Shown here piece by piece: positions 7,665-15,828 of a stretch of DNA of 32,139 bases. The notes below the pieces were generated by a model. It did not search any database. It saw only the letters and a program-made list of their open reading frames with translations, and was not told the origin of the DNA. The DNA lies in the NCBI GenBank assembly GCA_031551455.1, contig JAVBNP010000266.1, positions 1 through 32,139 on the forward strand, given 5' to 3'. Position numbers and translations under genes: made by a program. How positions within the stretch are numbered: the stretch's first letter is position 1; each line of letters begins with the position of its first letter. This DNA comes from JAIRLS01 sp031551455 (GTDB lineage Bacteria; Bacteroidota; Bacteroidia; Bacteroidales; UBA4181).

Positions 7665-9581
7665 ATGACAAATCACGGGTTTATAAAGGTTGCCGCAGCG
7701 ATACCCGACTTGGTTGTCGGCGATTGCCGATTCAATACGGACAAAATCAACCGGATCATCAACCAAGCGATCGAACGGGGGGTCCAAATCGTTTGTTTTC
7801 CCGAATTATCCGTTACGGGATATACCTGCGGCGATTTGTTTTTTCAGCAAACGTTGATCGACGAAGCCGAGGCTTCCGTTTGCCGACTGTTGGAGGAAAC
7901 GAAACAATCGGAGATTATTTTCATCGTCGGAACGCCGGTACGACTGTCCGGAAAACTGTTCAATGCGGCATTGGTTTGCCGAAAAGGAAAAGTTGAGGGC
8001 GTCGTTCCCAAAACATATTTGCCCAACAACAACGAGTTTTACGAAAAACGTTGGTTTGTGCCGTCAACGAATACCGATCGGACGGAGATCGTTTTCGGCG
8101 ACGAACGCGTTCCTTTCGGGACAAATCTTTTGTTCGGCAACGAGAATTTCGCTTTTGCCTTGGAAATCTGCGAAGACCTGTGGGCGCCGGTTCCTCCGAG
8201 TTCGATATCGGCTCCGGCGGGAGCACACGTTATTTTCAACCTTTCGGCAAGCAACGAACTCGTCGGTAAAAACGATTATTTGAAATCGCTCATTGCGCAA
8301 CAATCGGCTCGTTGCCTCGCAGGATACGTTTATGCGTCGTCGGGTTGCGGAGAATCGACCACCGATCTCGTTTTTGCGGGAAACGGCATCATTTACGAAA
8401 ACGGAATTCTTTTGGCGCAATCCGAAAGGTTTTCATTCGAGAGTCAACTCATCGTCAGCGAAATCGATATCGATCGGTTGAAAGCCGATCGCATGAAAAC
8501 TTCTTCATTCACATACCCTTCGGGTTGCATAGGGCGATATATCGATATTGATGTGCCGAAGATCAAAGCCTCGCGACTTTCACGAAAGGTAAATTCTTTG
8601 CCTTTCGTTCCTTCGGACGAAAAACACCGCGAACGTTGCGAAGAAATTTTTTCGATACAGGTGGGCGGATTGGCTAAAAGATGGACCCATACGGGCGTAA
8701 AAACGGTGGTTGTCGGCATTTCGGGAGGATTGGATTCCGCATTGGCGCTTTTGGTATGTGCGAAAACCTGTGATAAACTGGGATTGTTCCGCGAAAGCAT
8801 TATCGGGGTGACCATGCCGGGCTACGGTACCACGGGCCGAACATACAACAACGCATTGAAATTGATGCGATCGCTCGGCGTCACCGTGCGCGAAATCGAC
8901 ATTACCGCGGCTTGCGATTTGCACTTTAAAGATATCGGACATGATGCATCGGTGCACGATGTTACCTTCGAAAATGCGCAAGCACGCGAGCGAACGCAAA
9001 TATTGATGAATATCGCCAATCAAACTTACGGATTGGTGATCGGTACGGGCGATATGTCGGAGCTTGCATTGGGTTGGGCCACTTACAACGGCGACCACAT
9101 GTCGATGTACGGCGTGAATTCGTCAATACCCAAAACGTTGGTCCGCGGGTTGATCAATTATGTGGCCGACACCTTGCAGGACGAACATTCGAAAGCGGCC
9201 TTGAAAGATATCGTCGATACGCCCGTCAGTCCCGAGTTGCTCCCCGCAAACGGCGACGGCGAAATCGTTCAGCGAACGGAGGATATCATTGGCCAATATG
9301 AACTGCACGACTTTTTCCTTTACTACATGCTTCGTTTCGGTTTTGCACCACGCAAAATTTTCTTTTTGGCGCAACATGCTTTTGCCGGAAAGTATACCGA
9401 TGATGTTATCCGACAACGGATGGAGCTTTTTTACCGCCGATTTTTCGCACATCAGTTCAAACGATCGTGCATGCCCGACGGCCCGAAAGTCGGCTCCGTC
9501 AATCTTTCTCCGCGCGGAGACTGGCGCATGCCGAGCGATGCAAGCGTTGAAGCGTGGTTGAGGGATTTGGAAAAGATTTGA
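7665..9581 (+). CDS. nadE: Glutamine-dependent NAD+ synthetase
   Basis: The 638-aa enzyme makes NAD+ from deamido-NAD+ using ATP and glutamine. The N-terminal nitrilase-like glutaminase domain shows the Glu-Lys-Cys triad: E47 in CFPELSVTGY, K116 in GVVPKTYLPN and C169 in FALEICEDLW. The C-terminal synthetase domain has the ATP-binding loop GISGGLDSAL (351-360), followed by GTGDMSELALGWATYNGD and the terminal SPRGDWRMPSDA. The length and domain order match full-length bacterial NadE of the glutaminase-fused type. It stands alone on the plus strand, divergent from fbaB, with a -7 box at 7539. It is a housekeeping gene and marks the boundary of the AT-rich accessory stretch that follows. Confidence 0.96.
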   Translation: MTNHGFIKVAAAIPDLVVGDCRFNTDKINRIINQAIERGVQIVCFPELSVTGYTCGDLFFQQTLIDEAEASVCRLLEETKQSEIIFIVGTPVRLSGKLFNAALVCRKGKVEGVVPKTYLPNNNEFYEKRWFVPSTNTDRTEIVFGDERVPFGTNLLFGNENFAFALEICEDLWAPVPPSSISAPAGAHVIFNLSASNELVGKNDYLKSLIAQQSARCLAGYVYASSGCGESTTDLVFAGNGIIYENGILLAQSERFSFESQLIVSEIDIDRLKADRMKTSSFTYPSGCIGRYIDIDVPKIKASRLSRKVNSLPFVPSDEKHRERCEEIFSIQVGGLAKRWTHTGVKTVVVGISGGLDSALALLVCAKTCDKLGLFRESIIGVTMPGYGTTGRTYNNALKLMRSLGVTVREIDITAACDLHFKDIGHDASVHDVTFENAQARERTQILMNIANQTYGLVIGTGDMSELALGWATYNGDHMSMYGVNSSIPKTLVRGLINYVADTLQDEHSKAALKDIVDTPVSPELLPANGDGEIVQRTEDIIGQYELHDFFLYYMLRFGFAPRKIFFLAQHAFAGKYTDDVIRQRMELFYRRFFAHQFKRSCMPDGPKVGSVNLSPRGDWRMPSDASVEAWLRDLEKI

Positions 9582-9713
9582 GGGTTGGATGATAAATTGG
9601 GGTGATGATGTTTGGCTATTGGTTGAAATAAAGCGGGTTAATAAACGATCAATGCCGATTAACCGCAAGACGGGAAAGAGCTGTATTATAACAAGGAAGT
9701 TTGCGGAAATTAG

Positions 9714-9721
9714 TATTTTTG
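9714..9721 (+). promoter_or_regulatory. -7 box of the restriction-modification operon
   Basis: TATTTTTG fits TAnnTTTG. It would place the transcript start about 10 nt before the methyltransferase ATG at 9738, giving a very short leader. No well-spaced -33 box is seen. Confidence 0.5.
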
Positions 9722-9737
9722 CAAAAACAAGTTTCAG

Positions 9738-11015
9738 ATGAAGACAATTCATACAATAATCAACGGGGACAGCCGACAAATGAATCAGATAAAAGACAAG
9801 TCGGTTCATCTCATTATTACGTCACCACCCTATTGGCAATTGAAAGATTACGGAACGGATAATCAGATCGGATTTCATGAAAGTTATGAAAGTTATATCA
9901 ATAATTTAAATTTAGTATGGTCTGAATGTAACCGTGTCTTATATGATGGTTGCCGACTTTGCATCAATATTGGCGACCAATTTGCACGTTCTGTTTATTA
10001 TGGGCGTTACAAGGTAATTCCTATTCGTACTGAAATTATCAAATTTTGCGAATCTATCGGAATGGACTACATGGGAGCGGTTATTTGGCAGAAACAAACC
10101 ACGATGAATACCACAGGCGGCGGTGCCGTTATGGGAAGTTTCCCATATCCGAGAAACGGAATATTAAAAATCGATTATGAATTTATTTTAATTTTCAAGA
10201 AACAGGGTAATGCCCCGAAACCTACGGAAGAACAGAAATGCCTGTCCGAAATGACGAAAGAGGAATGGAACACCTACTTTGCTTCCCATTGGACTTTTGG
10301 CGGTGCAAAACAGGACGGACACATTGCCGTGTTTCCCGAAGAATTACCCGCACGACTGATTAAAATGTTTTCATTTGCAGGTGAAACGGTTCTCGACCCA
10401 TTTATGGGTAGCGGAACAACAGCATTGGCGGCAAGAAATTTGCAAAGAAATTCCATTGGTTATGAAATCAATTCTGATTTTATTTCTTTTTATAAGTCAA
10501 AATTAAATGTTCAGCAGGGAGATTTTTATGGAACAGAATATCTGATTCAAGCTGACAAAACTACAGTTGATAACGAGAAGCAAATATCAAAGTTACCTTA
10601 TATTTTTTCCGATCCTCACAAGTTGGACAAAAAAGTTGATGTTAAAAAACTTCAATTCGGTTCTAAAATAGATAAAGATAGCGGTGAAAGGGAAGAGTAT
10701 TACACAGTGAAAAATATCATAAATCCTTATCTGATAGAATTGAGCAATAACCTAAAAATAAGGCTTATAGGGATTAAAGAGAAGCCAGCTGCAAATGGGG
10801 AGGCAACAAAATTTTTAATTGAGAGATTAAAAGGTCAAAAGGTTTTTATGAAATATGATCAAGTTAAGTACGATAATGAAAAAAACTTATTTTGTTACCT
10901 CTACTTGAAAAACAAAACATTTATCAATGCACATTTATTAAAAGCGGGATTGGCTGAGATTGATACCGAAATAGAATTCAAATATAAAGAAAAATTTCGA
11001 AGTATAACAATATGA
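9738..11015 (+). CDS. Type II DNA methyltransferase (TSPPYW class) with C-terminal nuclease-like (SNase-fold) domain
   Basis: This 425-aa protein methylates an exocyclic amino group of DNA. Motif IV, TSPPYW (28-33), comes first and motif I, VLDPFMGSGTT (218-228), comes later: the beta-class order typical of N4-cytosine and some N6-adenine enzymes. A domain at about 321-420 looks like a staphylococcal-nuclease fold: YTVKNIINPYLIELSNN, then KIRLIGIKEKP, KGQKVFMKYDQVKYD, NLFCYLYLKNKTFINAHLLKAGLAEID. The nuclease Arg in the RLIGI strand remains (R342), but the usual GID/E acidic residues and the later active-site Arg seem absent, so the domain is probably a binding module. The stop overlaps the endonuclease start by 4 nt (ATGA), implying translational coupling. 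The pair is AT-richer than nadE, suggesting transfer. Confidence 0.88.
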   Translation: MKTIHTIINGDSRQMNQIKDKSVHLIITSPPYWQLKDYGTDNQIGFHESYESYINNLNLVWSECNRVLYDGCRLCINIGDQFARSVYYGRYKVIPIRTEIIKFCESIGMDYMGAVIWQKQTTMNTTGGGAVMGSFPYPRNGILKIDYEFILIFKKQGNAPKPTEEQKCLSEMTKEEWNTYFASHWTFGGAKQDGHIAVFPEELPARLIKMFSFAGETVLDPFMGSGTTALAARNLQRNSIGYEINSDFISFYKSKLNVQQGDFYGTEYLIQADKTTVDNEKQISKLPYIFSDPHKLDKKVDVKKLQFGSKIDKDSGEREEYYTVKNIINPYLIELSNNLKIRLIGIKEKPAANGEATKFLIERLKGQKVFMKYDQVKYDNEKNLFCYLYLKNKTFINAHLLKAGLAEIDTEIEFKYKEKFRSITI

Positions 11016-11698
11016 AACAACAACGATATTCAATGGATTTTGGCAAGAAAGAAAAAGTACTGAATTATGCTTGTCAAACTTATCAACTTTCAAGGCCGAA
11101 TAAAGTTGGAACCGTAATGGCATTAATTAGAGAATGTCAACCTCAAACTATTGATGAATGGAGAAAATGGTATTTTGAAAATGCTTACACCGAAGCAAAA
11201 ACGAAAACCAAAATTACCAAAGAAAGCTTAGACGAACTTGGTGAACGACTTTATGAAAAAATAACGGAAGTTGTCATTCCCGAATGGCAAGCAGCTTTTG
11301 CTCAATTAACATTGCAAGATTGTATTGACTACATTTACAATTTAACAATTAATCGAACTTTTGACGGATTTCTCAGAGAAAAATCGGTTGTTAATGACGG
11401 TTTGGCAAAAATCTTTCCCGACATTGAATTTGAGGAAAGCGATCCCGAACTTGATCATGCAGGCGATATCGATTATATTGCGAAAGTGGGCAATAGAGTA
11501 TTAGGCATTCAAATAAAACCGGTTACTACAAAAGCAAATTTCGGCAGTTATTCTGCAACCGAGAGAATGAGAGCAAGTTTTGCCAATTTTGAAAATAAAT
11601 TTGGCGGAAAAGTATTTATTGTTTTCAGCCTTGACGGAGAAATTGCAAATAAAGAAGTGATTCCGGAAATAAGAAAAGAAATAGAGAGACTGAGCTAA
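11012..11698 (+). CDS. MjaI-like type II restriction endonuclease
   Basis: The 228-aa protein follows the methyltransferase with a 4-nt overlap and resembles the MjaI endonuclease family, whose prototype recognises CTAG. A PD-(D/E)xK-like core is visible as ELDHAGDIDYIAKVGNRVLGIQIKP: D152/D154 followed by Q167-x-K169, with Gln in place of the usual Glu/Asp. The N-terminal half is helical and includes KVGTVMALIRECQPQTIDEWRKWYF and LQDCIDYIYNLTINRTFDGFLREK, with RTFDGFLREK probably part of the recognition and catalytic region. Codon use and AT content match the methyltransferase, not nadE. The roughly 200 nt after it (11699-11903) show no convincing gene or terminator. The CTAG specificity is inferred from the family only. 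Confidence 0.78.
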   Translation: MKQQRYSMDFGKKEKVLNYACQTYQLSRPNKVGTVMALIRECQPQTIDEWRKWYFENAYTEAKTKTKITKESLDELGERLYEKITEVVIPEWQAAFAQLTLQDCIDYIYNLTINRTFDGFLREKSVVNDGLAKIFPDIEFEESDPELDHAGDIDYIAKVGNRVLGIQIKPVTTKANFGSYSATERMRASFANFENKFGGKVFIVFSLDGEIANKEVIPEIRKEIERLS

Positions 11699-11903
11699 TT
11701 GCCCGGTATCCAACCCGTAGTTTGCTGCTACTGCCTTGTGATATGTTGAATGTTTGTGGTTTGTCCAAATCGCAGCAACTGTTATTGTGTTTGATATCAA
11801 CCGACAGAATATTCGTAACGATAAAATACTTATCAAATACCCGGCTTACGGTCTCGTTGGCAACCGTAGGTTGTAACCGCAAAAATCGATAACCCGCATA
11901 AAG

Positions 11904-13001
11904 ATGACCGAGAAACTGAAAAAATACGAAACAATAGGATGTTGCGGCATCGATTGCGGACTCTGCCCGAGATTTTATACAAAAGGAGACTCGGCTTGTC
12001 CGGGATGCGGCGGACCGAATTTTAAAAACAAGCATCCGACATGCGGGGTTCTTTCTTGCTGTGCGATTAAAAACGGATTTGAAGTTTGTTCCGAATGCAA
12101 GGATTATCAGTGTAAGCGTTTTGAATCCGAGAGCGCCGGGTATGATTCGTTCGTAACACATCAAAAGATGTTCGTGAATCTTGAGGATATTAGAAACAAG
12201 GGCATCGAACAGTTTATTGAAAACCAAAAAATACGAATGAATATTCTGAACGATTTATTGGCCAACCACGATGATGGCCGTGCGAAAAGTTTCTTTTGTA
12301 TCGCTTGCACTTTGTTACCCATCGATAAATTGCGGGAAGTGCACGAATTTGCTCAAGACCGGAACAACAATACTGCATTGAAAGAAAGGTGTAAGTTGCT
12401 TAGAGATTTTTTGACGAAGATTGCCGATTCACTGAGTGTCGATTTGAAATTGAAGAAAAAAAATAAGATGATACCGAAATTTCCCGTTATAAAAACCGGT
12501 AGGCTGTTGCTCCGACGATTTGAAGAAAATGATCTTGAAAACGTATTCAAAGGATTGTCGGATCCCGACGTCATTAAATATTACGGAATCAGCTTTGACA
12601 GTTTGGAAGCAACGAAAGAGCAAATGGATTGGTTTAATGGACTTGAAAAAAGCGGCACGGGAATTTGGTGGGCTGTTTGTTCATCCGACAATAAAACCTT
12701 TTACGGAGCAGGTGGATTAAACAATTTGTCGAAAGAACATAAAAAGGCAGAAATCGGTTTTTGGTTGCTGCCGGAATTTTGGGGACAAAGGATAATGATT
12801 GAAGCAATGCCCTTCATCTGTGATTACGGTTTTAATATGCTCGGGCTTCATCGAATTGAAGGATATGTGGAAAGCGAAAATACTAACTGTAAAAAAACTA
12901 TGACTAAACTTGACTTTCAACTTGAGGGGACAATGTCGGATTGTGAGATCAAGAACGGAAAATTTATCAGCCTGCATATTTATGCTAAAATAAATGATTG
13001 A
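11904..13001 (+). CDS. DUF3795 protein fused to GNAT (RimJ/RimL-like) acetyltransferase
   Basis: The 365-aa frame joins two usually separate proteins. Residues 1-188 are a DUF3795 protein with 12 Cys in the first 70 residues (C13/C14/C18/C21, C32/C35, C47, C52/C53, C62/C65, C70), likely metal-binding, followed by a helical tail ending LRDFLTKIADSLSVDLKLKKKN. Residues 189-365 start with Met189 (12468) and are a complete RimJ/RimL-like N-acetyltransferase: TGRLLLRRFEENDLENV, IGFWLLPEFWGQRIMIEA, then YVESENTNCKKTMTKLDF. The junction is an A8 run (12456-12463) in which gaining or losing one A would end the first protein right next to Met189. Whether the cell makes one protein or two is open. DUF3795 function is unknown. 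Confidence 0.82.
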   Translation: MTEKLKKYETIGCCGIDCGLCPRFYTKGDSACPGCGGPNFKNKHPTCGVLSCCAIKNGFEVCSECKDYQCKRFESESAGYDSFVTHQKMFVNLEDIRNKGIEQFIENQKIRMNILNDLLANHDDGRAKSFFCIACTLLPIDKLREVHEFAQDRNNNTALKERCKLLRDFLTKIADSLSVDLKLKKKNKMIPKFPVIKTGRLLLRRFEENDLENVFKGLSDPDVIKYYGISFDSLEATKEQMDWFNGLEKSGTGIWWAVCSSDNKTFYGAGGLNNLSKEHKKAEIGFWLLPEFWGQRIMIEAMPFICDYGFNMLGLHRIEGYVESENTNCKKTMTKLDFQLEGTMSDCEIKNGKFISLHIYAKIND

Positions 13002-13055
13002 TGATAAGATCAAAATATAACTGATGTTCAAGAACGGTATTAGTAATTGATAAAA

Positions 13056-13853
13056 ATGAATATAAATCCCATAGCCTATAATGATTTGAAGGCTCTTTCT
13101 TCTTTGCAACCCGAAGGGTGGTTGGACATCGTCCCGCATTTCGATTTTTACGTAACATCGAATTTTTGTTTTCCGATAAAAGTGACAATCGATAAGGAAA
13201 TCGTCGGTATCGGGGCGACCATTATTCACGGCAATGTCGCTTGGCTCGCTCATATTATCGTACATCCCGATCACAGGCGTAAGGGATTGGGACAACTGAT
13301 AACCCGAACGTTAATCGATATTGCAAAGAATAATCATTGTTCCACTGTTTATTTGATTGCCACCGAACTCGGTGAACCCGTTTATGCCAAAGAAGGATTT
13401 GTTTCCGAAACGGAATATCTGGTTTATAAAAAAGTAACGAAAAAAGATTGGGCGATCTCAAAGAATATTCAACCTTATCGGGAAGAATACGAACAGCATC
13501 TTGTGGCATTTGACAAAGCCGTTTCGGGTGAGGACAGAATGATGCATCTCAAAGAATATCTTGCCGACGGGTTCGTGTACCGCAACGGCGACAACATTGA
13601 CGGCTATTATTTGCCGACATTGGGCGAGGGATTCGTAGCGGCAACCGGCGAACAAGCGGGCATCGAACTTTTGAAACTGCGTTTAAAAGATCATGACAAT
13701 GCGGTTATTCCCGAAGAAAATCATGCCGCGCGGAAATTTCTGTCGGAAATCGGATTCGGGGAAATAAAAACGACCAAACGAATGCGGTTGGGAGACAAAC
13801 GACCGGTAGAATTTACAAATATATACAACCGTATAGGCGGAAATATCGGTTGA
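13056..13853 (+). CDS. Two-domain GNAT N-acetyltransferase (YitH-like C-terminal domain)
   Basis: The protein is 265 aa from the ATG at 13056; an in-frame TTG nine bases upstream is less likely. The N-terminal GNAT domain (about 1-130) has the acetyl-CoA loop in VHPDHRRKGLGQLI (R74-R75-K-G-L-G) and the strand ATELGEPVYAKEGF. The second half (about 145-265) has EYLADGFVYRNGDNIDGYYLPTLGEGFV and ENHAARKFLSEIGF, which fits the degenerate second GNAT domain found in YitH-type proteins. The acceptor is unknown; such proteins may modify small amines or antibiotics. It follows the DUF3795-GNAT gene by 54 nt and could be co-transcribed with it. Confidence 0.85.
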   Translation: MNINPIAYNDLKALSSLQPEGWLDIVPHFDFYVTSNFCFPIKVTIDKEIVGIGATIIHGNVAWLAHIIVHPDHRRKGLGQLITRTLIDIAKNNHCSTVYLIATELGEPVYAKEGFVSETEYLVYKKVTKKDWAISKNIQPYREEYEQHLVAFDKAVSGEDRMMHLKEYLADGFVYRNGDNIDGYYLPTLGEGFVAATGEQAGIELLKLRLKDHDNAVIPEENHAARKFLSEIGFGEIKTTKRMRLGDKRPVEFTNIYNRIGGNIG

Positions 13854-13895
13854 TCTTTTCGAAGATTTAAGATCGTTTATCGTTCGAGTTCTTGA

Positions 13896-14267
13896 TCAAA
13901 CAATTTTTGTTGCCGCATTACCGACAAATGTTGCCGCCAAACCCAAAAATACGCTTGCCGAAATATAAGCCGCCGCATACCAAAATTGTCCGCCGCGAAA
14001 TAATTCAACCGTTTCGTGGGAGAAAGCCGAAAAAGTGGTAAACCCGCCGAGCAAACCCGTCATTAAAAATAGCCTCAGTTCTTGGGAAATATTTCCTTTA
14101 TGCATCAACCCGAAAACGATTCCGATAAGGAAACAACCGACGATGTTGACGATGAATGTTCCGAAAGGAAATGCCGAAAAAGTTTTCGCTTGTACGAATT
14201 GCGACAACAGATAACGAAAAACGCCTCCCAAGAAACTGCCCGTTCCGATTAATAGTAATATTTTCAT
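13896..14267 (-). CDS. crcB: Fluoride ion channel Fluc/CrcB
   Basis: The protein is 123 aa from the ATG at 14267 (MKILLLIGTGSFLGG); an in-frame ATG eight codons upstream overlaps the promoter. Four hydrophobic helices and the family signatures are present: GGVFRYLLSQ, FPFGTFIVNIVGCFLIG (the conserved polar TxxVN), and GLLGGFTTFSAFSHE (the fluoride-coordinating TTFS(T/A)F track). Fluc channels work as dual-topology dimers that export fluoride. The gene runs against its neighbours and has its own promoter. No fluoride riboswitch is seen in its short leader. Confidence 0.93.
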   Translation of the reverse strand: MKILLLIGTGSFLGGVFRYLLSQFVQAKTFSAFPFGTFIVNIVGCFLIGIVFGLMHKGNISQELRLFLMTGLLGGFTTFSAFSHETVELFRGGQFWYAAAYISASVFLGLAATFVGNAATKIV

Positions 14268-14292
14268 TTTCTTTTTTATACATTTACGCAAG

Positions 14293-14300
14293 CAAATGTA
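14293..14300 (-). promoter_or_regulatory. -7 box of crcB
   Basis: On the minus strand this reads TACATTTG, a full match to TAnnTTTG. It predicts a leader of about 20 nt before the ATG at 14267 and supports that start. Confidence 0.55.
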
Positions 14301-14402
14301 ACAATATCCGAGTTCCGATTTTAATCCGGATGCTCGGGTTTGTCCTTTCGAATCGGAAGGAACGGAAAAATTATTGTTTGAACGAAGAAAAACAGAGTTG
14401 TT

Positions 14403-14855
14403 ATGAGCGAAGAAAATTTACTCATCAAATTCGGACCATGCGGACTGTTATGTGAAAAATGCTTTGCGTACAGCAGTGGTCGGATAAAATTTCATGCGGA
14501 CCGACTGAGAAGGAATCTCGGAAACTTCGATAACTATGCAAAAAGATTCGTATCGTTGTTGGAAGAGCCGGCATTTGAGAAATACGCGGATTTTAAAGAA
14601 ATGCTTGCTTTGTTGTCTTTGGGAAATTGCAAAGGGTGCAGAAATCAAGAATGTTATTTGTTTAAAGGATGTAACGTACGAACTTGCCACAAAGAAAAAG
14701 AGGTGGATTTTTGTTATCAATGCAAAGATTTTCCGTGTAACGATACGGGATTTGATGACGACCTGCAAAACAGATGGTTGTCCATCAATGAACGAATACG
14801 GAATGTGGGATTGAAAAATTACTATACCGAGGTGAAGGATAAATCGAGATATTGA
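14403..14855 (+). CDS. DUF3795 cysteine-rich protein
   Basis: A 150-aa stand-alone member of the DUF3795 family. It opens with the family start FGPCGLLCEKCFAYSSGRI (C13, C17, C20). A second Cys cluster follows: NCKGCRNQECYLFKGCNVRTCHKEKEVDFCYQCKDFPC (C76, C79, C84, C90, C95, C104, C107, C112). This spacing suggests zinc or Fe-S binding sites, but the role is not known. It is the second DUF3795 gene within 2.5 kb, and the two share little outside the Cys pattern, so they are not a recent duplication. It leads a close set of three plus-strand genes (gaps 13 and 3 nt) with the SnoaL-like lipoprotein and the DUF6463-like membrane protein, probably one transcript. Confidence 0.85.
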   Translation: MSEENLLIKFGPCGLLCEKCFAYSSGRIKFHADRLRRNLGNFDNYAKRFVSLLEEPAFEKYADFKEMLALLSLGNCKGCRNQECYLFKGCNVRTCHKEKEVDFCYQCKDFPCNDTGFDDDLQNRWLSINERIRNVGLKNYYTEVKDKSRY

Positions 14856-14868
14856 AATTCGGCGTGAT

Positions 14869-15363
14869 ATGAAACCGGTGAGCTTGCCAATAATGATTTT
14901 CGTAACCGGAATTACGATGAACGCGTGCAACCGGGGAACAACTAAAAAAACGACGGATATGAACCGACAAATCGTTTACGACTTTATCGATGCCGTCAAC
15001 GAGCAAAATATTGACGAGATTTACTCGCTCTTGACGGACGATCACAAATTTATTGATGCATACGGCGGCGAAGAAATCGGAAAGGATCACATGAAAGAAA
15101 GTTGGATCGGTTATTTTCGGTGGTTTCCCGATTACAAGATCGAAATTACCGACTTTTTTGCAAACGGCGATACTTTTGCCGTTTTCGGTTTTGTCGGCGG
15201 AACTTTCGAAAACAAAAAGACGGACAACAACGAAAATTATTGGCGACTTCCCGCGTCATGGAAAGTAATCGTGCGCGAAAATAAAATCAAGTTGTGGCAG
15301 GTGTATTGCGACTCGAAAATCCCGTTTGAAATTATACATAAAAATAACACCATAAAACAATAA
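14869..15363 (+). CDS. SnoaL-like / nuclear transport factor 2 fold lipoprotein
   Basis: The 164-aa protein starts with a short hydrophobic leader ending in TMNAC (C20), so it may be a lipoprotein. From about residue 31 it has the NTF2-like cone: NRQIVYDFIDAVNEQNIDEIYSLLTDDHKFID, GKDHMKESWIGYFRWFPDYKIEITDFFANGDTFAVFGFVGG, and a closing strand IKLWQVYCDSKIPFEII. SnoaL-like domains bind small hydrophobic ligands or act as isomerases or cyclases; nothing here shows a specific reaction. An internal start at Met31 (14959) would give a cytosolic form. It is separated from the DUF3795 gene by 13 nt and from the next gene by 3 nt. Confidence 0.78.
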   Translation: MKPVSLPIMIFVTGITMNACNRGTTKKTTDMNRQIVYDFIDAVNEQNIDEIYSLLTDDHKFIDAYGGEEIGKDHMKESWIGYFRWFPDYKIEITDFFANGDTFAVFGFVGGTFENKKTDNNENYWRLPASWKVIVRENKIKLWQVYCDSKIPFEIIHKNNTIKQ

Positions 15364-15366
15364 AAA

Positions 15367-15753
15367 ATGAAAGGAAAAAATGGTTTGAAAGTATGGAGAT
15401 ACAGCGGGATATTTCTCGTAATTACGGGAATACTTCACACCGTTGTTGCATTACTGCTCGGAAAAGACGCTTTTTCGGAAATAATTCGAGACGGATTGAT
15501 CAACGCGGTTGCCATCAATTGTGAGCGGGAACAGGCATTTTGGTTCTTGATATGCGGGATATTCCTCATTTTTTTCGGACATGTATTGCATTATTACATC
15601 AAGAAAGAGCAAAAACCGGCGCCTTTGTTTTTCGGGTATCAAATGTTGGTGCTTGCAATCTTGGGATGTATCATTGAACCGATTTCCGGATTTTGGCTTT
15701 TCATTCCGCAAGCAATCATTATTATCGTCGCAAACAAGCGAAAAACAGCATAG
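15367..15753 (+). CDS. DUF6463-like four-helix membrane protein
   Basis: A 128-aa integral membrane protein with four hydrophobic segments: WRYSGIFLVITGILHTVVALL, FWFLICGIFLIFFGHVLHYYI, LFFGYQMLVLAILGCIIEPIS and GFWLFIPQAIIIIVA. The His-containing first helix (GILHT) and second helix (FGHVLHY) fit the DUF6463 pattern. Function is unknown. It lies 3 nt after the SnoaL-like gene and is therefore likely co-translated. It is the last plus-strand gene of the accessory stretch and converges with the PagL-type gene 75 nt away. Confidence 0.72.
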   Translation: MKGKNGLKVWRYSGIFLVITGILHTVVALLLGKDAFSEIIRDGLINAVAINCEREQAFWFLICGIFLIFFGHVLHYYIKKEQKPAPLFFGYQMLVLAILGCIIEPISGFWLFIPQAIIIIVANKRKTA

Positions 15754-15828
15754 GCAAAATCGAGTATTCATGTCGAACCAACTTCGCCGGACAAAAATAC
15801 TCCTTTAAAGCGCATAGAACAGGCCTCC

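Noticed and set aside
7438..7671. 78-residue N-terminal extension of the class I aldolase
   Set aside because: The extension is not aldolase-like and covers the divergent nadE promoter region; the ATG at 7437 gives the usual family length.
9597..9680. Terminator after nadE from the ggttaat/attaacc repeat
   Set aside because: The arms are short and imperfect and no T tract follows.
9123..9809. 228-aa minus-strand open frame across the end of nadE
   Set aside because: It overlaps the conserved C-terminus of NAD+ synthetase and the methyltransferase promoter, and no family is seen.
14268..14402. Possible fluoride riboswitch upstream of crcB
   Set aside because: The -7 box at 14293-14300 leaves a leader of only about 20 nt, and no fluoride aptamer pattern is seen.
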